IMG/VR virus record: IMGVR_UViG_3300037137_000325
Location: 1-21,894 of that record
Direction: 5' to 3' (one strand)
DNA length: 21,894 nt
DNA from: a virus
Shown: positions 16,354 to 21,894 of the stretch, piece after piece
How positions within the stretch are numbered: position 1 is the first letter of the stretch
Layout: each line of letters starts with the position of its first letter
Notes under the pieces: generated by a model
Databases searched by the model: none
The model's input: the letters and a program-made list of their open reading frames with translations, nothing else
What the model was told of the DNA's origin: nothing
Made by a program: the position numbers and the translations under genes

Positions 16354-16692
16354 ATGGCGGTTGAGACTACGACTATTGCCGGGAAGATTTACCAGCCGTC
16401 CGGGGCTGCCTACACCACCGCGCAGGGTTCTCTTGTGGCCTCGCTATCGAAGCCCGGTCGTGCAACGGACGGCGCTTCTACTTCGGTTGTCGCGGGTCGT
16501 ATATTAGGAACCATCGCGGCCAACGGTGACGTCTCAATCGTCCTCGTGCCGAACGACGTCATCTCCCCGGCGGCGACATACTACATGGTCTATTTCTCGC
16601 TCGTCGGTCCGACGCCGATGTCGTGGATGGAGAAGTGGAGTGTGGTCACTACCCCGGACCCGATCGCTTTAGGGGCCGTGACGAGGCTGTAG
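16354..16692 (+). CDS. Free-standing copy of the fibre N-terminal domain
   Basis: This 112-residue beta-rich protein is homologous along its whole length to residues 1-111 of the next gene product. By hand alignment with one gap, about 64 of 111 positions are identical, including LVPND, PTPM, EKWSV and TPDPIA. It therefore arose by tandem duplication or is the truncated remnant of a full fibre gene. It keeps an intact frame, a start with GGTGA nearby and a one-base overlap with the next gene, so it is probably expressed. It may bind the same tail site as the fibre and cap or adapt it. The function is inference. Confidence 0.75.
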   Translation: MAVETTTIAGKIYQPSGAAYTTAQGSLVASLSKPGRATDGASTSVVAGRILGTIAANGDVSIVLVPNDVISPAATYYMVYFSLVGPTPMSWMEKWSVVTTPDPIALGAVTRL

Positions 16693-17024
16693 TGGCTGTC
16701 AACACAACGACGGTTCAAGGGACAGTCTACCTTCCTGGAGGCGCCACGCCGGTGACGAAGGGGACCGTCACAGCGTCCCTATCATTCCGAGGTCAGGCAG
16801 CGGACGGCGCGACGACGGCTGTCATCGCCGGCCGTATTACGTCGCCCATAGACGTGGCCGGGTTCGTCACCATCTTACTCGTACCCAACGATCAAATAAC
16901 GCCGGCCGGAACCTGGTACAACGTGGCCTTCGATGTCCAGACGCCTACCCCGATGCGGTGGACCGAGAAGTGGTCAGTTACCAATACGCCAGACCCGATT
17001 GCCATCGGCTCAGTTACGCGGTTG
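16354..17024 (+). repeat. Tandem duplication of a roughly 335-base fibre domain
   Basis: Two adjacent units, 16354-16689 and 16692-17024, encode the same domain in different reading frames, with about 57 percent amino-acid identity by hand count. The nucleotide sequences have diverged well beyond simple repeats, so the duplication is old and both copies seem to be kept by selection. Confidence 0.75.
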
Positions 17025-18431
17025 GACTTTCCTCCTGGTGGCACCGGGGGAGGCGGCGGGTCTGGGTCGGTGACTCATACGTCTGGGCCTCTGACTTCCA
17101 ACCTGGTCATCCTCGGCGCCGGTGGGGATGACATCAAGACCCTGGCGACGACTGGCGCCGGTAAGTTCCTTCGCGATGACTCGACCTGGCAAACGATCGC
17201 AGCCGGAGGTGACGCTCTCGTCGCAAACGGCTTCGGTCAGTTCGCACCGCAAACGTCGTTGCAGTTGAAGAACACCCTGAGCGACGAAGTAGGAACCGGC
17301 GCTGCTGTCTTCAAGTCATACGTCGACGATCTTGTCACCCAGGTTTATTACTTCTGTGCTTCGGTCAACGTAACGGCTGGGACCCCCGTTGGGTTCGGTG
17401 TCCATGATGATCTGCACCAGCGCGGCGCTCCGTTCCTTGCCGGAGAGATTGTCCTAGACGACACCGCGACAACGCCTGGACTCTCGATGGAGATCATCTT
17501 CAGCGGTGTTGGGGCGATCACCACCGCCATCTTCGACGTGACGTACTACATCGCGACGGATGCGGCCCACACGATCTCCCTCCAGGCGTGGAACTACAAC
17601 ACCTCGGCGTGGGACACTCTAGGCACGGCCCCAGGAGAGGCGATCCAGTATTCCTACACGTCATATCAGTTCACGCTAACGACGCCCGCGAACTACGTTA
17701 GCGCCGGTGCTGCGAAACTGAGAGTGCATCATCCGGATCTGGGGATCGTAGGGCACGAACTGCTCGTAGGCTACGCATCGCTGGCGTACATCCCGGCTGG
17801 AATAGTCACAGACCACGGCAACCTGACGGGCCTCGCCAACAACGACCATCCCCAGTACGTTCGCCTATTCGACAATCCGATCTGGCAGGGAGTTCACAAT
17901 TTCGAGTGGCCGGTAACGCATCACGAAGCGTTGATCATCGACTTCGATACAGACATCTACGCTCATGCTGCGCCTTACTTGAGGTTTCTGAGAAGCTTAT
18001 CAGGGCTGCATATGGATTTCGTTTTGAGTCCAGAAGGCAGCATGACCCTGAATTCCAGTCAGACTGCAGCCATAGATACGGCTGTTCTGACAGTGATAAC
18101 GACTGAGGCTGCGGTGACGGGGTGGTCCCTATTCCGCACGCTGGATAGTGCAGGTCTAACGCAATTCTCCGTGCATAAGTTCGTAGACGGCTGGGGACTC
18201 AAGATCGGCAATCCCTCCATCAGCATCTACCCCAACAACACCACAGGGCACGGGGACATCAGCTACGACATGCCGAGCAATGACGCACTGGCTGAGAGCA
18301 TATTCAAGAACCGCCTTCGGGCGTCTAACTTCGCCGCAGGGGCGAGTGTTTCCGGCGTCAATACCGGGGACGATCCTCTTTCAACCGGAGGCTCAACGGT
18401 TCCACTCGTATTCTGTATGATGGGGGCATAA
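16692..18431 (+). CDS. Tail fibre / receptor-binding protein
   Basis: This 579-residue protein starts with GTG in a TAGTG junction. Residues 1-111 are the domain duplicated upstream, likely the virion anchor. A Gly-rich hinge (GGTGGGGGSGS) follows. The stretch THTSGPLTSNLVILGAGGDD, then GKFLRDDSTW, is a repeat-type fibre shaft motif. The middle (about 190-365) is beta-rich. At residues 374-391 is DHGNLTGLANNDHPQY, a motif found in many phage tail fibres that may hold metal through its histidines. The C-terminal 190 residues probably carry receptor contact (WGLKIGNPSISIYPN, ASVSGVNTGDD). No enzymatic motif is seen. The anchor and receptor roles are inference from layout. Confidence 0.8.
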   Translation: MAVNTTTVQGTVYLPGGATPVTKGTVTASLSFRGQAADGATTAVIAGRITSPIDVAGFVTILLVPNDQITPAGTWYNVAFDVQTPTPMRWTEKWSVTNTPDPIAIGSVTRLDFPPGGTGGGGGSGSVTHTSGPLTSNLVILGAGGDDIKTLATTGAGKFLRDDSTWQTIAAGGDALVANGFGQFAPQTSLQLKNTLSDEVGTGAAVFKSYVDDLVTQVYYFCASVNVTAGTPVGFGVHDDLHQRGAPFLAGEIVLDDTATTPGLSMEIIFSGVGAITTAIFDVTYYIATDAAHTISLQAWNYNTSAWDTLGTAPGEAIQYSYTSYQFTLTTPANYVSAGAAKLRVHHPDLGIVGHELLVGYASLAYIPAGIVTDHGNLTGLANNDHPQYVRLFDNPIWQGVHNFEWPVTHHEALIIDFDTDIYAHAAPYLRFLRSLSGLHMDFVLSPEGSMTLNSSQTAAIDTAVLTVITTEAAVTGWSLFRTLDSAGLTQFSVHKFVDGWGLKIGNPSISIYPNNTTGHGDISYDMPSNDALAESIFKNRLRASNFAAGASVSGVNTGDDPLSTGGSTVPLVFCMMGA

Positions 18432-18751
18432 TGCCAGCCACGTTAAAGATTCTTGGTCAAGTGATGCCCGCCGCCGGGGTCACGACGACGCTCTGTGGGA
18501 GCACATTCCAGATTACGATTAGCTCCGTCGTCTTCTGCAATACTGGCGGCAGCGCAACTACTGTTCGCCTTGCTGTCTCGGCTACCGGAGCCGACCTGGC
18601 CAAAGAGTTCATTTACTACGATCTCCCCATCGCAGCCAACGATACATTCATCGCGACAATAGGAATCACGATTGGAAACACAAACGTCCTTCGCTGTTCC
18701 TCGGGGAACGGCCTGGTGGCGTTCAACGCATTTGGCGTGGAGGTGTCGTAG
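18431..18751 (+). CDS. Small beta-rich hypothetical protein, likely tail-associated
   Basis: This 106-residue protein has strands TLCGSTFQITISSVVFCN, TTVRLAVSATG and TFIATIGITIGNTNVL, suggesting a compact beta sandwich, with three Cys. It overlaps the fibre stop by one base (TAATG), with a GGGGG Shine-Dalgarno upstream. Its place right after the fibre suggests a fibre accessory, tip or chaperone role, but I recognise no family. The repeated short beta pattern recalls small phage receptor-adaptor domains. Confidence 0.6.
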   Translation: MPATLKILGQVMPAAGVTTTLCGSTFQITISSVVFCNTGGSATTVRLAVSATGADLAKEFIYYDLPIAANDTFIATIGITIGNTNVLRCSSGNGLVAFNAFGVEVS

Positions 18752-18969
18752 TGGCGCAGGGCACAGCGATACTGAAGGGTTCCGTGGAAAGAGGGGGCAA
18801 CCTCGATCACATCAAATTAACTGGGTTCACCACGCAAGAACTTCTCATCGAGATGCTCTTGGAGCTTCATTCGATTCGATTGGCTACCGTTGCCCTTGCT
18901 TGCGACGGTGGGCATTACAAACCCAAGGACTTCAACCCCGATCACAATCGGACGACCAAAGGAGACTGA
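18751..18969 (+). CDS. Small hypothetical protein
   Basis: This 72-residue protein starts with GTG, with a strong GGAGGT six bases upstream and a one-base TAGTG overlap. The central segment TTQELLIEMLLELHSIRLATVALA is a likely amphipathic helix, and the C-terminal part is polar. I recognise no family. Expression is well supported by the ribosome site. It may belong with the adjacent tail accessory genes. Confidence 0.6.
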   Translation: MAQGTAILKGSVERGGNLDHIKLTGFTTQELLIEMLLELHSIRLATVALACDGGHYKPKDFNPDHNRTTKGD

Positions 18970-18970
18970 G

Positions 18971-19642
18971 ATGGAATTGCAAGTTGACGTAGGGCCGCAG
19001 ATCGTTGGGGACGGATCAAATCCGACGCTGCGAGGGGGACGGAGTGGAGAGGCGATCGTCCAGCAGCTACACGGTCGGTACTTCGAGCAAGCGTTTCGCG
19101 GCTTGCTGTTCTCGATAGGGTGCGCCCCCACCGCCTTGTCAGCGGCGACGATCGCCCTGACATCGAGCGGCCAGCCTATCGTCGGCGTCTGGAACCCGCT
19201 ATCGTCCGGAGTCAATCTAGTAATTCTCCAGGCGGCTCTCACCGACTTCATCAACACCGCGACGAGTGTTGCCCTTGGCGGGTTCATCTGGGCCTCCTCG
19301 GTCAACAACGGCGCTCTGACTGCGGGCCTCAACCCGTTCAATCGAAGGTCGATGGCGTCTTCAGGCTCCCTCGCCCGAGCGTTTTCGCTCTCGACCGCGA
19401 GTCTCCTCACGGGCCTGACCAACAATTTGACATTCTTCGAGGCGGCAGAATTCAACACGGCCAGCGGCCTCTTGACGACGACCGTCGCCGCCGCAACTCC
19501 AACGCCTTCCGTGGCGGGCGTCCAGGTGTTCGACGGATCGCTCCTCGTTCCTCCTGGTGGAGTGCTCGGCCTGTTCAACACGATTTCCTCAATAACGCAC
19601 ACCGTTTCGGCTCGCCTCATGTGGGAGGAAGTCCCGGTCTAA
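18971..19642 (+). CDS. Hypothetical structural protein of the tail accessory region
   Basis: ATG 18971 is chosen because AGGAGA lies just upstream and follows the previous stop; the longer frame starting at 18890 would overlap that gene. The 223-residue product is rich in Ala, Ser, Thr and Gly. After a polar start (GRSGEAIVQQLHGRYFEQAFRG, seen in part) come many short strands such as PIVGVWNPLSSGVNLVILQA, ALGGFIWASS and LLVPPGGVLGLF, ending HTVSARLMWEEVPV. This fits an all-beta virion protein. I have an impression of similar proteins beside tail genes in environmental phages but cannot name a family. No enzyme motif is present. Confidence 0.65.
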   Translation: MELQVDVGPQIVGDGSNPTLRGGRSGEAIVQQLHGRYFEQAFRGLLFSIGCAPTALSAATIALTSSGQPIVGVWNPLSSGVNLVILQAALTDFINTATSVALGGFIWASSVNNGALTAGLNPFNRRSMASSGSLARAFSLSTASLLTGLTNNLTFFEAAEFNTASGLLTTTVAAATPTPSVAGVQVFDGSLLVPPGGVLGLFNTISSITHTVSARLMWEEVPV

Positions 19643-19674
19643 TCTAAGCCCCGACACCAGAAAGGAAACGTCAC

Positions 19675-19932
19675 ATGGCGACAGCTCCACCCTTCAGCCA
19701 GTCGGTTATCATCATTCAAGAGAATGAAGACGGAATACAGTTGGAACTCTTCCACTGGACAGACGTTCCCGAGGGCACGATGCACCCTCCGCGAGGCCCC
19801 TTGGCTCCTCTGCTCACGGGTGGGGTCCTACCGCCGGACTTCGTTCGCAATCGGATGTGCTCGACAAGGACTGAAGCGATTCAAAAGTTCACGGCGTACA
19901 TCAACGCGAAGTTCCCCGATACTCCGGCTTAG
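19675..19932 (+). CDS. Small hypothetical protein
   Basis: This 85-residue protein is preceded by AAAGGAAA seven bases before the ATG, in a 32-base gap after the previous gene. It has a hydrophobic N-terminal strand (SVIIIQENEDGIQLELFHW), a Pro/Gly loop centre and a C-terminal helix (TEAIQKFTAYINAKF). I recognise no family. It lies between the tail accessory genes and the lysis region. Confidence 0.55.
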   Translation: MATAPPFSQSVIIIQENEDGIQLELFHWTDVPEGTMHPPRGPLAPLLTGGVLPPDFVRNRMCSTRTEAIQKFTAYINAKFPDTPA

Positions 19933-19937
19933 ACGTG

Positions 19938-20375
19938 ATGATCGGATCGGTGCTTCTAGCCGGCGTGTGTCTGTTGCCACCGATGTTCGACATGGACGGG
20001 CCGTCCTGTCTCATTGAGACCGAGGAGTGCCGGTGCTCGGAGTGTCTGGCGTGGGAAGCGACAGCGGGGGCGACGGAGTACCGCATCATGCGGACGACGC
20101 TTTCTACCGGGAATGAAGTTCAGGTGGGCATCGTGGGCGAGCGCGTGACCGACGAGGACGGAACGATCGACCTCCCCGAACTGTGGTGCGTGGCGAAGGA
20201 CGTCCCGTTCCCGCACGAGGGGACGTCGTACCGATACACCGTTGTCGCGTGCAATATCAACGGGTGCAGTCCGACTCCCAGTAACGGAGTCACCTACGTT
20301 GGTAGCCCCTACGCTTGCTTCTCAAATGACCGTGAGGTCTCCTGCTACATCGGAGACCCGGTGGTGACGCGATGA
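19938..20375 (+). CDS. Cys-rich fibronectin-III-like protein with hydrophobic N-terminus
   Basis: This 145-residue protein could instead start at GTG 19935; neither start has a clear Shine-Dalgarno. It opens with a short hydrophobic stretch (IGSVLLAGVCLLPPMF) that could be a signal or anchor, though it lacks the usual positive charge, and AGVC fits a lipobox poorly. Next come a run of cysteines (ETEECRCSEC) and a fibronectin-III-like pattern: LAWEATAGATEYRIMR and YRYTVVACNINGCS. Ten cysteines in total suggest disulphides, so export, or metal binding. It overlaps the endolysin gene by ATGA, so it may be part of the lysis cassette or a virion surface protein. The function is unknown. Confidence 0.55.
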   Translation: MIGSVLLAGVCLLPPMFDMDGPSCLIETEECRCSECLAWEATAGATEYRIMRTTLSTGNEVQVGIVGERVTDEDGTIDLPELWCVAKDVPFPHEGTSYRYTVVACNINGCSPTPSNGVTYVGSPYACFSNDREVSCYIGDPVVTR

Positions 20376-20884
20376 GCGGCCCCATGACCCCTTCGGCTGC
20401 TCGGATGGTCTGCGACGTGTTCTACCTCGCTCTCGTCGTGTGGCGAGAAGCCAGGGGGGCTTCCCATGCGGCTCAGGTTGCTGTGGCTCATTCCCTAATG
20501 AATCGGGTCAAGAGGCCCGGATGGTGGGGGAAAGACGTCTCGAGCGTGGCGACGAAGAAATGGCAGTACAGTTCCCTTGCCGCTCCGGGTGATCCGCAAC
20601 TGATCCTGTGGCCCACCTTGTCTGATTCCTCCTGGCTCGGGTCGCTCGGGGTGGCCTACGACGTGATCCACTCGGAGGAGCCGAACCCGATGCCGGGTGC
20701 CGACAGCTACTACGACGACAGCATCCCGCCGCCCAAGTGGACGAAAGGCGCACGGCTCTGCGGCAAGATCGACAACCTCAACTTCTACGACGTGGACAAC
20801 GACTGGGAGGCTGAGGGAATGGTCGCTACCGTTCCCGGCCCTTCCGACTTCGACGCGAAGCTCGCGGCGTTCCTTGGGGGATGA
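20372..20884 (+). CDS. Endolysin, SleB-type cell wall hydrolase
   Basis: This 170-residue protein matches the SleB/CwlJ cell wall hydrolase family (Hydrolase_2), peptidoglycan lytic enzymes. The block VVWREARGASHAAQVAVAHS places the family's catalytic Glu at E26, followed by LMNRV. Later come KWQYSS, an aromatic loop region around NPMPGADSYYDD, and KGARLCGKIDNLNFY, the family's substrate-side end. It has no signal peptide, so it needs a holin for release. The neighbours downstream are two small membrane proteins, a standard lysis arrangement. ATG 20372 makes an ATGA overlap with the upstream Cys-rich gene, and GGTGGTGA precedes it. Confidence 0.85.
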   Translation: MSGPMTPSAARMVCDVFYLALVVWREARGASHAAQVAVAHSLMNRVKRPGWWGKDVSSVATKKWQYSSLAAPGDPQLILWPTLSDSSWLGSLGVAYDVIHSEEPNPMPGADSYYDDSIPPPKWTKGARLCGKIDNLNFYDVDNDWEAEGMVATVPGPSDFDAKLAAFLGG

Positions 20885-20898
20885 AAGGTGGTCACGCC

Positions 20899-21171
20899 AT
20901 GAGGGTCCGAACGATCACGCAGCCGAACGGGAAGGGCGACGTGCGGGAGATGTACTTCGGGATGGACGTCATCGCCCCCGTCGCTGGATTCGTTGTTGCG
21001 GCATTCGCGGCATGGTTGTCTCTGAGACTCGAAGTGCAAGAGATCAAGACCATCCAGAGCGAAGACAACGACCACCTGCACACCATCATTCAGCAGCATG
21101 TTGAGCAATACGACGACTCGAAACAGTTTGTCACTCGGAGCGAACTAGACCGGGCAATGGTTGGACGTTGA
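20899..21171 (+). CDS. Single-pass membrane protein of the lysis cassette (holin- or spanin-like)
   Basis: This 90-residue protein has one clear membrane helix (about residues 22-43: MDVIAPVAGFVVAAFAAWLS). A charged, helical C-terminal half (EVQEIKTIQSEDND, then HVEQYDDSKQFVTRSELD) could form a coiled coil. This layout suits a small holin or an inner-membrane spanin; the sequence does not decide. ATG 20899 is preferred because AAGGTGG precedes it at good spacing; ATG 20881 would overlap the endolysin stop as ATGA, but with the Shine-Dalgarno almost touching the start. It directly follows the endolysin gene. Confidence 0.65.
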   Translation: MRVRTITQPNGKGDVREMYFGMDVIAPVAGFVVAAFAAWLSLRLEVQEIKTIQSEDNDHLHTIIQQHVEQYDDSKQFVTRSELDRAMVGR

Positions 21172-21242
21172 ACGTAAAAGAGCGGCTGGCTTTGTGGTAC
21201 ATCCGACGCCGCATTGTTGCGGCGATCACGAAAGGACGGAGT

Positions 21243-21425
21243 ATGAAACCTCTTCCGAAATGGCTCGCATGGCTCTCGAATCTCGGCGCCTTGGGAAGTC
21301 TGGTGGCTATGGTCGGGGGCCTGTTGCCGCCGAAGTATGCCGCCATAGCTACGACGCTCTCGACACTGATCAACTCCGTCACGCACAGCCTCCCTGGTAC
21401 TGGCGGAACCGTAGTCCCGAAATAG
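21243..21425 (+). CDS. Putative holin with possible alternative longer start at TTG 21168
   Basis: The 60-residue short form starts at ATG 21243, six bases after AGGA. It has two hydrophobic segments (WLSNLGALGSLVAMVGGLL and YAAIATTLSTLINSV) split by PPK, as in small two-helix holins that open the membrane for the endolysin. A TTG at 21168 overlaps the previous stop (TTGA) and would add 25 residues carrying seven Arg/Lys. Two starts differing in N-terminal charge recall the dual-start holin/antiholin scheme of lambda-type holins, but here this is only suggested by sequence. Position after the endolysin and another membrane protein supports a lysis role. Confidence 0.6.
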   Translation: MKPLPKWLAWLSNLGALGSLVAMVGGLLPPKYAAIATTLSTLINSVTHSLPGTGGTVVPK

Positions 21426-21427
21426 CC

Positions 21428-21450
21428 ATGCCGGATAACAAAACCGGCAT
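21428..21450 (+). promoter_or_regulatory. Hairpin containing the start codon of the zinc-ribbon-like gene
   Basis: ATGCCGG (21428-21434) pairs perfectly with CCGGCAT (21444-21450) across a nine-base A-rich loop. The first arm is the start codon and next codons of the zinc-ribbon-like gene. Folding in mRNA would hide the start unless ribosomes finishing the holin gene open it, giving coupled translation. The palindrome is seen; the role is inference. No T-run follows, so a terminator is unlikely. Confidence 0.4.
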
Positions 21451-21562
21451 ATGCCCGACGTGCCACGAACAGACGATGTCCTGCTGCCAAGAATGTAAGT
21501 GGTGCACCGGACACGATCCGTCCTGTATCCACGCTGAAAAGCGCGTAACCTCTAGCAAATAG
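21428..21562 (+). CDS. Tiny zinc-ribbon-like protein
   Basis: This 44-residue protein with seven cysteines in 25 residues (CPTC, then CCQECKWC, then a later Cys, with two His) looks like a small zinc-binding knuckle. Such proteins may bind nucleic acid or a partner protein, but no family is recognised. It lies two bases after the putative holin. No Shine-Dalgarno is evident; translation may be coupled to the gene before it. Its start codon is part of a hairpin arm (21428-21450). A longer frame reaching back to 21161 is open but covers the holin gene and is less likely. Confidence 0.5.
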   Translation: MPDNKTGICPTCHEQTMSCCQECKWCTGHDPSCIHAEKRVTSSK

Positions 21563-21585
21563 TTCGCCTCAACCTCCAACGTGCC

Positions 21586-21618
21586 GGGGCCGCCGCTCTG
21601 ACCCGAGTGCGCGGCCCC
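21586..21618 (+). terminator. GC-rich terminator-like hairpin at the end of the lysis block
   Basis: GGGGCCGC (21586-21593) pairs fully with GCGGCCCC (21611-21618). The 17-base interior can extend the stem by about five more pairs with one bulge, leaving a small loop. It lies 23 bases after the last gene of the block. Its GGGGCC/GGCCCC ends resemble the hairpin after the capsid gene. There is no clear T-run, so strength is uncertain, but a promoter-like sequence follows at once, as expected at a unit boundary. Confidence 0.55.
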
Positions 21619-21631
21619 AACTCCTCCCGAC

Positions 21632-21660
21632 TGGACAACGCGTAGGCGTGAGCGTATGTT
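21632..21660 (+). promoter_or_regulatory. Sigma70-like promoter
   Basis: TGGACA (21632-21637, five of six matches to TTGACA) is separated by exactly 17 bases from TATGTT (21655-21660, four of six matches to TATAAT). It lies between the terminator-like hairpin and the gene at 21682, whose AGGAG is at 21671-21675. A transcript would begin near 21667, leaving a very short leader. The match is partial, and the consensus assumes a host with a typical housekeeping sigma factor. Confidence 0.4.
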
Positions 21661-21681
21661 TATGGGCGAGAGGAGACCCCG

Positions 21682-21867
21682 ATGGCCACCTACAGAATCA
21701 ACGCCGAGTACCTCCCCAAGCCGCACCGCAAGACCGACGACATTCAGGACGTCGATGCGATCATCGAAGCGAACAGGGTCCTTATTTCTGAGTCGTGGAA
21801 GCGGGAGTTTTCTAACCCGGATTCGTACTGGCATAAGCGCGCGGTCAACGGAAAGGGTGGTGCGTGA
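21682..21867 (+). CDS. Small hypothetical protein, first gene of a new unit
   Basis: This 61-residue, charged protein (HRKTDDIQDVDAIIEANR, ESWKREFSNPDSYWHKRAV) has no recognised domain and no membrane segment. GAGGAGA lies about seven bases before the ATG, downstream of a promoter-like sequence and after the terminator-like hairpin, so it probably opens the non-structural or regulatory transcript. It ends in an ATGA-type overlap with the next gene. Confidence 0.6.
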   Translation: MATYRINAEYLPKPHRKTDDIQDVDAIIEANRVLISESWKREFSNPDSYWHKRAVNGKGGA

Positions 21868-21894
21868 TGGCAGGCTCACCACGTTTCAAGGTTT
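21867..21894 (+). CDS. Start of a further gene (3' partial)
   Basis: ATG 21867 overlaps the previous stop (TGATG), with AAAGGGTGG seven bases upstream. Only nine codons (MAGSPRFKV) lie in the window before the right edge, so no function can be given. Confidence 0.5.

Noticed and set aside
18817-19620. Minus-strand open frame (267 codons) opposite the tail accessory genes
   Set aside because: It covers two + strand genes with good Shine-Dalgarno sequences and would be the only reverse gene in the window; no motif supports it.
21161-21427. Upstream extension of the zinc-ribbon-like frame across the holin gene
   Set aside because: The extension lies almost wholly over the holin frame and lacks a ribosome site; the short ATG 21428 form carries all the cysteine pattern of interest.

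Overview
The window is the structural and lysis half of a tailed double-stranded DNA bacteriophage. All genes I can support lie on the + strand. They are packed so tightly that most neighbours overlap by 1-11 bases (ATGA, GTGA or TAATG junctions) or are a few bases apart, and many have clear Shine-Dalgarno sequences. There is a long tape measure protein and no sheath-like gene between the tail terminator and the tail tube, so a long non-contractile (siphovirus-type) tail is likely. The DNA is moderately GC-rich by eye. I see no integrase, tRNA or host gene, so nothing fixes the host or shows whether this is a virus or a prophage.

Layout: (1) 1-3703, head genes: C-terminal part of a portal protein fused to a MuF-type domain, prohead protease, HK97-fold major capsid protein, then a strong GNRA-capped hairpin. 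(2) 3756-7600, an accessory cassette between capsid and connector genes: two glycosyltransferases, two small class I methyltransferases and a radical SAM protein with extra C-terminal cysteines, all translationally coupled. (3) 7597-9704, a beta-rich protein, head-tail connector, gp10-like protein and tail terminator. (4) 9776-12777, tail tube, presumed tail assembly chaperone and tape measure. (5) 12774-19932, tail tip and host-contact region: two large tip proteins (one with a carbohydrate-binding-like domain), a fibre whose N-terminal domain is duplicated as a separate gene just upstream, and several small unknown proteins. (6) 19938-21562, a cysteine-rich fibronectin-III-like protein, a SleB-type endolysin, two small membrane proteins (holin or spanin candidates) and a tiny zinc-ribbon-like protein. 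(7) 21563-21894, a terminator-like hairpin, a sigma70-like promoter and the first genes of a new transcription unit.

How it fits together: regions 1, 3 and 4 are standard head and tail assembly. The capsid-adjacent cassette is the most unusual part. Two sugar transferases, two methyltransferases and a radical SAM enzyme, co-translated right after the capsid gene, suggest a pathway that makes and attaches a modified (perhaps methylated) sugar or other group to the virion or to the host surface. That is inference; the sequence shows the enzyme folds and the linkage, not the substrate.
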